Position numbers and translations under genes: made by a program
Notes under the pieces: model-generated
Seen by the model: only the letters and a program-made list of their open reading frames with translations
Databases searched by the model: none
Told to the model about the DNA's origin: nothing
DNA from: Nitrospirillum iridis
GTDB taxonomy: Bacteria; Pseudomonadota; Alphaproteobacteria; Azospirillales; Azospirillaceae
DNA: 64,000 bases
Reading direction: 5' to 3'
Assembly (NCBI RefSeq): GCF_014205765.1
Contig: NZ_JACIIZ010000001.1
Coordinates: forward strand, 53,718-117,717
Part shown: positions 21,030 to 27,894 of the stretch, piece after piece
Layout of the letters: every line of letters starts with the position of its first letter
Numbering within the stretch: position 1 is the first letter of the stretch

Positions 21030-21162
21030 GGCGGGCGCGTAGGCCCGCCACGCGACTCAATCTATGGCGCCGATCCCCGAAGGCCACCGCCCATAAGTGA
21101 TAACCCTTGGGGAGTCTGGTGAAGGATGCCACCGGGGGGGCGACAAACCGCCCGGCTCAGTT

Positions 21163-21176
21163 TGCAATCAATTGCA
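21163..21176 (+). repeat. Island palindrome copy 2 (TGCAATCAATTGCA)
   Basis: The same 6-bp arms as the other copies with central CA instead of TG. It lies 77 bases upstream of the serine recombinase start and about 130 bases upstream of the divergent hypothetical gene. Flanking bases on this strand (TT before, CTC after) match the copy at 30542, so the copies may share one orientation despite the swapped centre. Confidence 0.8.
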
Positions 21177-21253
21177 CTCGACCGCTCCAGTGTTACCGTT
21201 TCATTCCCTTAAACCACCCTTCAACCCAATGTAACGCCGAGGGGCAGCCCCGA

Positions 21254-21913
21254 ATGACACGCTATGTCGCCTATCTCCGCGTCTCCACCGCAAGGCAGGG
21301 AGCGTCAGGGCTCGGGCTGGAGGCGCAGCGGATGGCCGTCGGCCAGTTTATAGGCCGGTTGGGGGGAAAGCTTGTTGCTGAGGTCCAGGAGGTGGAGAGC
21401 GGACGGAAGAATGACCGCCCCCGCCTTCTGGAGGCATTGGCCCTATGCCGTGTCCACGGGGCCACTCTCCTGATCGCCAAGCTGGATCGTTTGGCCCGAA
21501 ACGTGGCCTTCATAGCCAACCTGATGGAGGCAGGGATTGAGTTCGTCGCCTGCGACATGCCGGCGGCCAACCGGCTGACCATCCATGTCCTTGCGGCGGT
21601 GGCGGAGCATGAGCGGGAGATGATCAGCGCGCGCACCAAGGCTGCGCTTGCAGCGGCGAAGGCGCGGGGGGTGAAATTGGGGAGTCCGGACAATTTGGCC
21701 AATCGCTTGGCGGGCAGTCGTGCAGGGAACCAAAAAAAAACCAACGCGGCGCAACAGCGGGCGGCTGATCTTAAACCTGTTATTCAAGAGATTGACGCCG
21801 CCGGGGGGTGCAGTCTCCGGCAAATCGCCCGAGCGCTAAACGACCGAGCAGTAAGAGCGCCGCGAGGAGGCTCTTGGTCAGCCACTCAAGTGCGGCGGCT
21901 TCTACGTGGCTAG
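21254..21913 (+). CDS. Serine recombinase (resolvase/invertase family)
   Basis: A 219-residue small serine recombinase. The catalytic serine is in YLRVSTARQG (Ser11), the conserved core is LLIAKLDRLAR, the E-helix region is EREMISARTKAAL, and a C-terminal helix-turn-helix (SLRQIARALNDR to WSATQVRRLL) follows. It cleaves DNA with a 2-base overhang and could resolve, invert or exchange DNA within the element. The ATG at 21254 is chosen because the domain starts there and GAGGGG lies upstream; the longer frame from 21107 crosses the palindrome. It may be a second mobility function besides the integrase. Confidence 0.92.
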   Translation: MTRYVAYLRVSTARQGASGLGLEAQRMAVGQFIGRLGGKLVAEVQEVESGRKNDRPRLLEALALCRVHGATLLIAKLDRLARNVAFIANLMEAGIEFVACDMPAANRLTIHVLAAVAEHEREMISARTKAALAAAKARGVKLGSPDNLANRLAGSRAGNQKKTNAAQQRAADLKPVIQEIDAAGGCSLRQIARALNDRAVRAPRGGSWSATQVRRLLRG

Positions 21914-22129
21914 ACCGCTGCATCTGCGTTGTAAATGGGAGAGCCGGCCCATTTGGCAAGTGGTCTCCCGCGAGCGCCTCGCCTCAAGGACGATATCGTG
22001 TTAATATGCGTAGTCTGCGCTATATAGCGCCAGTGTTGTGCACGGCTGGTAGCGAGAGGCATCGCCATATCAGAAGCAGAGTCTGACGCTATTATTTTTA
22101 AGTGTAATCCTGGCTGATTGGACAGCATT
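21914..22129. other. Upstream region of the DUF2971 gene
   Basis: 216 bases without a gene, becoming AT-rich at 22080-22125 (CTATTATTTTTAAGTGTAAT). A promoter for the DUF2971 gene probably lies there; no clear operator is seen. Confidence 0.3.
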
Positions 22130-23113
22130 ATGGAAAAATATGAAATACAGAAATTGTTTTATGAGCACTATGATTCTATCGCGAATTTAGCGGCAATGGA
22201 AGCGCGCCCCTCACTTTTGGCCCATTACACATCGCTTTCTGCGATCGAGTGCATATTGAAAAGCAATGAGATTTGGTTTGCAAATCCACTATTCATGAAT
22301 GACTTTCAGGAAGTTCGATTTGGATTTATTGAAGGTCGCAACTTAGTTGACAGGGAGTTGATGGCCTTGGCGCAGGTGTCTGATGATGCCAGGCGAAGAG
22401 TCCCAATTTTCTTGAATGCGTTTATGCACTATTTCAAAGATTACGATGAGAATCGCCTATTCAATTTGTTTATTTTCTGCTTGAGCGAGTTTGACCGCGA
22501 TAGTCCAGATGGACGGTTATCGATGTGGAGGGGCTATGGTGGAAATGGCAGCGGTGCGGCCATTGTCTTTCGCACGGATTTCGTGAATCTGAACATGGCT
22601 TCCCCCTTCCTAATTTGCCGAGTTAGCTATGGAACAGATGAAGCTCGCTTGGATAGAATTAGGTCCATCGTCACCCTTGCCAAAGAACAAGTAGCTGGGA
22701 GCCTTATTCCAGATGATCAGCTTTATGTTCTTGCGTATGAGACTTTCCACATCCTCAGGCTCTTTGCCCTGACGTCAAAGCATCATGGGTTTTCCGAGGA
22801 ACGTGAGTGGCGAGTTATCTACCTTCCGGAGCGAGATACACCTGATCGGCTTTCTGAATACCTGACATACATTGTCGGCAAAGGGGGCGTCGAGCCCAGG
22901 TTGCGGCATCCTCTTAAGCCAATAAACCTGCCTGATGGTACGACCTATGATTGGAGTTTTGAGGATGTGGTTGATCGGATTCTCCTGGGCCCAAGTCAGG
23001 CTACGCCCCTAGCAATTAAGGGGTTTGCAGGCATGCTAAAAGCCCTTAAGCGGGATGCGCTTGTGAGCAAGATTGCCGCATCACAGATTCCGTTCCGGGC
23101 GACTGATCGTTGA
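22130..23113 (+). CDS. DUF2971 domain protein
   Basis: About 327 residues. The features are typical of DUF2971: LAHYTSLSAIECILKSNEIW near the N-terminus, then FMNDFQEVRF, a central FIFCLSE with MWRGYGGNGSGAAIVF, and a late FSEEREWRVIY. No enzymatic role is established. Members are often found in mobile and defence-rich regions of bacterial genomes, so a role in phage resistance is plausible but unproven here. Codon use is much more AT-rich than in the core genome. It converges on the XRE gene 17 bases away. Confidence 0.85.
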   Translation: MEKYEIQKLFYEHYDSIANLAAMEARPSLLAHYTSLSAIECILKSNEIWFANPLFMNDFQEVRFGFIEGRNLVDRELMALAQVSDDARRRVPIFLNAFMHYFKDYDENRLFNLFIFCLSEFDRDSPDGRLSMWRGYGGNGSGAAIVFRTDFVNLNMASPFLICRVSYGTDEARLDRIRSIVTLAKEQVAGSLIPDDQLYVLAYETFHILRLFALTSKHHGFSEEREWRVIYLPERDTPDRLSEYLTYIVGKGGVEPRLRHPLKPINLPDGTTYDWSFEDVVDRILLGPSQATPLAIKGFAGMLKALKRDALVSKIAASQIPFRATDR

Positions 23114-23130
23114 TCAGGAAGGCGGTGTCG

Positions 23131-23517
23131 TTAGAAACGGCGCTGCTGAGTCAAGGTTTCGGCTAGAGTTGACATTACCTGTAGGTCCTTATCGGAAAGG
23201 CTTCGTATTAGCATCAGGATATGAAGCTCTTTTTCTAACCGCCGTCGGCTGACTTCCCGACTGTCCTGAATGTCCTCGAAGAAGAAGATCATTGGCGACC
23301 CAACGGCATCACTGATGCGCTGCAGGGTATCGAGGCCGGTCAAAGCGAAACCGCGCTCGATGTTGGAGATGGTCTCCGTAGCCTTACCAACGGCCTCGGC
23401 AAGTGCCTCCTGCGTAAGGCCTGCCCGTTGACGCGCAGTTTTGACTCTCAGACCGATGTGCATTTTCAAGTTCATCATACGACCCGGATTATCGAGTCGG
23501 GTCGGGATATCGACCAT
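23131..23517 (-). CDS. XRE-family transcriptional regulator
   Basis: Up to 128 residues. A lambda-repressor-like helix-turn-helix occupies about residues 20-75 (GLTQEALAEAVGKATETISN, then IERG), followed by a charged C-terminal helix region. It lies back to back with the nuclease-like gene, 96 bases apart, and that gap holds the degenerate island palindrome at 23534 and an ATTAC-AC-GTAAT dyad. Control of itself and of the nuclease-like operon, in the manner of controller proteins, is likely. The ATG at 23517 is the first start; internal ATGs at 23478 and 23475 are alternatives. Confidence 0.88.
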   Translation of the reverse strand: MVDIPTRLDNPGRMMNLKMHIGLRVKTARQRAGLTQEALAEAVGKATETISNIERGFALTGLDTLQRISDAVGSPMIFFFEDIQDSREVSRRRLEKELHILMLIRSLSDKDLQVMSTLAETLTQQRRF

Positions 23518-23530
23518 GATGCCAAAATAC

Positions 23531-23553
23531 GTTTGAAATCAATTACACGTAAT
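23531..23553. promoter_or_regulatory. Candidate XRE operator with degenerate island palindrome
   Basis: The sequence at 23531-23548 matches the region around palindrome copy 2 at 16 of 18 positions (TGAAATCAATTACA against TGCAATCAATTGCA). It overlaps a second dyad, ATTACACGTAAT, at 23542-23553. The position between two divergent starts fits an operator. Confidence 0.5.
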
Positions 23554-23613
23554 ATGGTAGCGACTTTCGGCCGAAGCCGATAAAACGGACTCCACAGTGC
23601 CAGGGAGGGCGGC

Positions 23614-24744
23614 GTGGGGTTGTTCATCGTTGGTGGGGAAACGGCGGCGCCGTTGGCCCGGGTGGCGTTCAGTGACGCCCACTTGGAACGGGATGTTCAG
23701 GTTTGGGTGAACCAATGCCCGGCCATGATCAACGCTGGCTCTCCCATGTTGCCGCTGGGCATGGAAATCCCGACCAAGCACGGGCTGTCCATTGACAACC
23801 TCTTCCTCGACGGTAACGGCGCGCTGGTGGCGGTGGAGATGAAACGGGGGCGGGCTCCCCGCGAAGTGATTGCCCAAATCCTGGAGTACGCCAGCTTCAT
23901 CAGCGGACTGGAATGGGATGCCGTTGACCAGCTTTCCCACAAGGTTCATGGCCGGCCGGCTGAGCAGGCGTTTGGTTCCTTTTTTGGCCGCCCGTTGTCA
24001 AAGGCCAGCAAGCCGACTTTCAGGCTGGTCATAGCCGCTGAAAGTTTCGACGCGCGGGTATTCGAAAGCGCGGTCTTGCTCATCAACACGGGTATGCCCT
24101 TGGCGTTGATGACGTTCACCTACTTCCGCGTGGGAAATGCCGAGGTGTTGGAGACGGCGACTTTGTTGGGCGACATTCCCGCCCAAGCGCCGTCCAGCGC
24201 GATCTCATCTGCAGGGCTACCTACCCCCATCCCAACCGCATCACAGGACTCTACGGCCCTCCCAGGCGCGGGAAATGGCTATAACGCGTGGCTCTTTTCC
24301 AACCTCGCCCGGAAACTGACGGAACTGGCGGAACAGAAGGGGTGGAGCCTGCGCAGTAAGGTTAACCAGATGTCGCTCCCCTTCGCGGAAACATCCTGGC
24401 CGCTTCCGTTTGGGGACTTCCATTTTCGGGTGGATGTGCACAAGGCGGGCGTTGTCTCCCTTCGTCTGCATTTCCGAACGGACGCCGCCCCTGGCCTGCC
24501 TGAGTTCCTCATCGCTCATCAGGCAGAGTGGAGTGGGGTGTTCAAGGGGGTGATGGCCAAGTCATCCAGCGTGACACCGAACACGTTGATCACGGCCACC
24601 GTGCCCCAGCCAGCCATGGGCGACCAGGATGCTGTTGGCCGCACTTTTGACGAAGTGGCGAAAATGACAGAGGCACTAACCCCCTTAATTCGGCGATACT
24701 TCGTCGAAATAAAGTCTATGTCACCTCATAAAAATAATAATTGA
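23614..24744 (+). CDS. PD-(D/E)XK nuclease-like protein
   Basis: 376 residues from a GTG start with AGGGAGG 7 bases upstream. The N-terminal half carries a nuclease-fold signature: Asp61 (SIDNLFLD), Glu75-x-Lys77 (VAVEMKRG) and a QILEYA helix (Gln87, Tyr91), as in DUF91/DUF4268-type endonuclease-like proteins. A Pro/Ser/Ala-rich linker near 190-215 leads to a second mixed domain (about 220-370) of unknown role, similar in layout to the C-terminal part of DUF4268 proteins. It heads a two-gene unit with the following gene, 54 bases away, and diverges from the XRE regulator. A DNA-targeting defence role is inferred. Confidence 0.6.
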   Translation: MGLFIVGGETAAPLARVAFSDAHLERDVQVWVNQCPAMINAGSPMLPLGMEIPTKHGLSIDNLFLDGNGALVAVEMKRGRAPREVIAQILEYASFISGLEWDAVDQLSHKVHGRPAEQAFGSFFGRPLSKASKPTFRLVIAAESFDARVFESAVLLINTGMPLALMTFTYFRVGNAEVLETATLLGDIPAQAPSSAISSAGLPTPIPTASQDSTALPGAGNGYNAWLFSNLARKLTELAEQKGWSLRSKVNQMSLPFAETSWPLPFGDFHFRVDVHKAGVVSLRLHFRTDAAPGLPEFLIAHQAEWSGVFKGVMAKSSSVTPNTLITATVPQPAMGDQDAVGRTFDEVAKMTEALTPLIRRYFVEIKSMSPHKNNN

Positions 24745-24798
24745 TAGTTCCACGGACAATAATACGATCCCCTTACTTCACAATATCAGGGGGATTAA

Positions 24799-25878
24799 AT
24801 GCTTGATTTGTATCGTAACTCTCTTTCTTCTTTCTTGGTTTCGCTGGATGAGATCATGGAACCGCTGGCGCTGCCGGATAAATGGATTGGGCTCAGCGTT
24901 CTGCAGAAAGCCATTAGGCGAGGGGATACCGCCAAGGCGGCCGGTGCCGCCCTGGCGTTGCTGCCGTTGGACCGCTCCGGGCTCTGGCGCCGCCTTCTGA
25001 CCATCGCTTTCGAGGATGTCGGTATTGGCGACGAAAACGCCGTTGCCATGTGCGCGGCCGCTGTCGAGCATTCAGCTTGGAGAGCGGAGATGGGCGGTGA
25101 CGCGCGGGTGGCCGTCACGCTTTGCAAGCTTCTGGCGGAAGGGGTCAAGGACCGATCTGCGGATCATCTGATCTGTGCCGCGCGAAGCCATCCTGCCTGG
25201 GAGGACGCGCGGGAGGCTGCTGGCAACAGGTCTCTTACGGACCGCCTCCGCATGGTCGAGGACGCCTCCCTCCCCATCGGGGACCGGATCACCGCCGCTT
25301 GGTTCGCCTCCGGTGTGGAATGGTACCCGGAACGGCGTGTGGGCGCCGGTGACCTGGATGGGCTCATGGACGCCTTTGAGTCTGCCGGGGCCGCACCCGG
25401 CATTGTCGCCGCGACCCGGATTGGTATCCGCAGAGTGGGGCACCCCGTCGTTCTCGTTCCCGCCATGCTGTCCGCCGTCACCAACGGCGAGCCTCACCGT
25501 TGGGAGGCGCGGAGCGTACCGCAGGAGACCTGCGTCAACGGCTTGCCCCTCCATGCCTATGACCAATTCACCCGATTGGGGAAGGCCGCCATCGCCCGCT
25601 TCGTGCGGCAGAACAATGCGGTGCGGACGGTGCTGGAGCGTTTCGTGCCAGATCGGAGATGGGAGGCCGCCACCGGCCTGGGCGTCTTCTTCGCGGAGGG
25701 TAGCCAGGTCGCCAAGCGCCGGCTTTGGTGCAACGCGATCAATCCCGAGCACCTGGGCCGGGAGGCTGATTTCGAGTCCCAAGGCGTGGACATGAGCGCC
25801 GCCGATCCGGCGATCAACGTGGTTGGGGAGAATCTCCAGGACCTGAACCGGATCAGGACGGAACTGCTGCGCCACTGA
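24799..25878 (+). CDS. RarA/MgsA C-terminal-like helical protein
   Basis: 359 residues with a good ribosome binding site (AGGGGGA). Residues about 60-130 (LWRRLLTIAFEDVGIGDENA and following) resemble the C-terminal helical region of the RarA/MgsA clamp-loader-like ATPases, whose hallmark is RRLxxIASEDxGLADP. The Walker ATPase part of those proteins is absent. The rest has no recognised motif. Its pairing with a nuclease-like gene suggests a DNA replication or repair interface. It ends 4 bases before palindrome copy 3. Function unknown; the resemblance is by eye and needs structure-based checking. Confidence 0.55.
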   Translation: MLDLYRNSLSSFLVSLDEIMEPLALPDKWIGLSVLQKAIRRGDTAKAAGAALALLPLDRSGLWRRLLTIAFEDVGIGDENAVAMCAAAVEHSAWRAEMGGDARVAVTLCKLLAEGVKDRSADHLICAARSHPAWEDAREAAGNRSLTDRLRMVEDASLPIGDRITAAWFASGVEWYPERRVGAGDLDGLMDAFESAGAAPGIVAATRIGIRRVGHPVVLVPAMLSAVTNGEPHRWEARSVPQETCVNGLPLHAYDQFTRLGKAAIARFVRQNNAVRTVLERFVPDRRWEAATGLGVFFAEGSQVAKRRLWCNAINPEHLGREADFESQGVDMSAADPAINVVGENLQDLNRIRTELLRH

Positions 25879-25881
25879 AAT

Positions 25882-25895
25882 TGCAATTGATTGCA
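25882..25895 (+). repeat. Island palindrome copy 3 (TGCAATTGATTGCA)
   Basis: An exact copy, 4 bases after the stop of the RarA-C-like gene and 37 bases before the start of the zinc-ribbon membrane gene. Confidence 0.8.
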
Positions 25896-25931
25896 CGCCG
25901 GGTGTTGATCTGGATGCGGGGGAGAAAGGCA

Positions 25932-26624
25932 ATGCGTTCTGTAACTTGTCGTGAATGCGGGCACGTGGCCAAGGGCGAGGTACCGCTATGTCCGAGCTGT
26001 GGGGCAAAGATGGGGAGCGGGTCAGGACCGATGGTTTCGGCTGTTGGCGGTTCCATTATTCTGCTTCTGATCATCGGTCTCATTGGGCTTCGCTGGGGCC
26101 CACGCCACTCCCAATCGGACACGGTCCAAGATGAAGCTCTTCAGGCCGCATTTCGAACTGTTGAGGCGCTGAAGCACCCCCAGTCTCCTCCTCGCCCTGC
26201 TCTAGGTTGGTCCTATTCCTTCTACAAAGACGAAATGACGAGCAAGGATGTGGCGTTGGCGAAGACGGTAAGTGCCAATGTGGAGGATCTCCATTGGCCG
26301 TATGGGCCAAATGTTGGAGCCGTCCTGACCTTGAGCAAACATCCGCGCTTCGGGAAAAACGCCTACATTACCCTTGATAAGGGGCAGATCCTCTGCCTCA
26401 GCTACGAAGACTGCTACATCGAAGTCCGTTTTGATAACCGACCAGCCATGTCGTTTTCGGCACGGCGGCCAAGCGATGGCACAACGGAGATGGTTTTCAT
26501 TGGGGAGTACCCGAAGTTCCTGAAGGAACTGAGCCGGTCAAAGAGTGTCTTGATCGAGTTGCCCATGTACCAGGATGGAAACCGGTCCTGGCGGTTCGAG
26601 GTAGGTGACCTGACATGGAAGTAG
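25932..26624 (+). CDS. Zinc-ribbon membrane protein with extracytoplasmic domain, function unknown
   Basis: 230 residues from the ATG at 25932, which follows GGAGAAAGG. Two CxxC pairs (CREC and CPSC, residues about 6-25) form a zinc ribbon. One strong hydrophobic helix (about 36-54) precedes a hydrophilic C-terminal domain of 170 residues, rich in aromatic residues and with two nearby cysteines (CLSYEDCY) that could form a disulfide. It lies just upstream of the ATPase-protease pair on the same strand, separated by 253 bases, so co-action is possible but not shown. Longer in-frame starts (25881, 25914) would place the palindrome or its edge inside the gene. Confidence 0.7.
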   Translation: MRSVTCRECGHVAKGEVPLCPSCGAKMGSGSGPMVSAVGGSIILLLIIGLIGLRWGPRHSQSDTVQDEALQAAFRTVEALKHPQSPPRPALGWSYSFYKDEMTSKDVALAKTVSANVEDLHWPYGPNVGAVLTLSKHPRFGKNAYITLDKGQILCLSYEDCYIEVRFDNRPAMSFSARRPSDGTTEMVFIGEYPKFLKELSRSKSVLIELPMYQDGNRSWRFEVGDLTWK

Positions 26625-26877
26625 CGGGCACTGATGGTTTCCACTGAAACTAAGGTAGAGAGGGGGGGCGGGGGCATTTCGGGATTTTCCCTCGGGAAAT
26701 GGCCAGATATGTCATTTGAGGCAACAAATAAATGCCAATCAGTGATTCCGCTAACGCGCTTGATAGTCCGAAGCGCTGAGGGACCTCTCGTCCATTTTTG
26801 GCGACACGATGATCGTTTGCCGTTAGAATCGAAGAGAGCCCGTCAAGGGCGCAAAACCTTCGACAGTTCGGAAAGCC
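26625..26877. other. Upstream region of the ATPase gene
   Basis: 253 bases. A G-rich run at 26660-26674 and a small inverted repeat near 26678-26702 (ATTTCGGG/CTCGGGAAAT) are visible. An 85-residue frame at 26634-26891 overlaps the ATPase start and has no supporting features. The promoter for the ATPase-protease unit probably lies here. Confidence 0.3.
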
Positions 26878-27894
26878 ATGGCCCGCAGTGATCTTCTCAT
26901 TTCCCTCGTTCGCGCCGGAGCTACTGGCGATAGGGAGATGTTGAAATCGACCACCGAAGCGCTCATGGCCGATGAGAGGGCAAAGAATCATCACATTCTA
27001 GCCGATCGATTGCAGCGGGCACTGAACGCGGTAGCCGTCACGCCTCCGACCTCGTCGACGCACGTTTCCCAGGTTGGTAAGGATACGATCCTTGAGTCGC
27101 AGCCGCGTCAGCGACTGGAAGATTTAATTTTGCCGATGCCGGTTGCTCAGCAGATTCGGCAGCTGGTTGAGGAACAGCATAGGGCGGACCTGCTAAGGGC
27201 CCATGGTATGCAACCGCGCCACAGGGTTCTTTTATCCGGGCCGCCAGGTAATGGTAAGACCTCTGTGGCTGAAGCAATAGCTGAGGCGCTTTCCGTTCAG
27301 TTTTTCACTGTCCGCTATGACGCCCTAGTTGGGTCCTTTCTTGGTGAAACAAATACGCGGCTCGCTCGCCTTTTTGACTATGCTCGAACAGTTCCATGCG
27401 TCTTGTTTTTTGATGAGTTCGACGCGATCGGCAAGGAGCGGGGCGATAGCCACGAAACCGGTGAGATTAAGAGGGTCGTTTCTTTCTTGCTGATGCAGAT
27501 TGACCAATTGCCAAGCTACGTAGTTACGGTCGCTGCTACAAACCATGCGGAGTTGCTGGACCGCGCTGTTTGGCGGCGGTTTCAGTTGCGCCTTGCTCTC
27601 CCTCAGCCATCGCGTGACGTCCTCGCAGCGTTTTTGGACCGTCAGCTTGAGGCATGGCCAGAGAAGGCCGGTATGAGCGCAACGGCGTTGGCCACAAAGT
27701 TGGGTCATATCAGTTTTGCTGAGGCGCGTGAGTTCTGCCAGACCGTGCGGCGGCGCCACATTCTGTCTCTCGCAAATATGTCATTAAGGGATATTCTAAG
27801 GGAGCAGGTAGAGCTTTGGTCTACCAGAACCGCGCCTGAAGAGACTTATGGCCCACGACCTGGAAAAACCGCTTCTTCGACTGAACAGTCCTAA
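26878..27894 (+). CDS. ietA: AAA ATPase of the ATPase-subtilase pair (IetA-like)
   Basis: 338 residues. An N-terminal helical region of about 100 residues precedes a single AAA domain: Walker A GPPGNGKT (121-128), Walker B LFFDEFD (176-182), sensor 1 in AATNH (Asn222) and arginines at 233-234 (AVWRRF). The layout is ATPase first, S8 protease second, with the protease start 47 bases inside the ATPase frame. This matches IetA-IetS, described as a plasmid stability/incompatibility toxin-antitoxin module on Ti plasmids and later listed among anti-phage systems. In that model the ATPase restrains the protease. The assignment rests on domain order, not on alignment. Confidence 0.8.
   Translation: MARSDLLISLVRAGATGDREMLKSTTEALMADERAKNHHILADRLQRALNAVAVTPPTSSTHVSQVGKDTILESQPRQRLEDLILPMPVAQQIRQLVEEQHRADLLRAHGMQPRHRVLLSGPPGNGKTSVAEAIAEALSVQFFTVRYDALVGSFLGETNTRLARLFDYARTVPCVLFFDEFDAIGKERGDSHETGEIKRVVSFLLMQIDQLPSYVVTVAATNHAELLDRAVWRRFQLRLALPQPSRDVLAAFLDRQLEAWPEKAGMSATALATKLGHISFAEAREFCQTVRRRHILSLANMSLRDILREQVELWSTRTAPEETYGPRPGKTASSTEQS

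Noticed and set aside
26634-26891. 85-residue frame before the ATPase gene
   Set aside because: It overlaps the ATPase start, has no ribosome binding site and no recognisable features.
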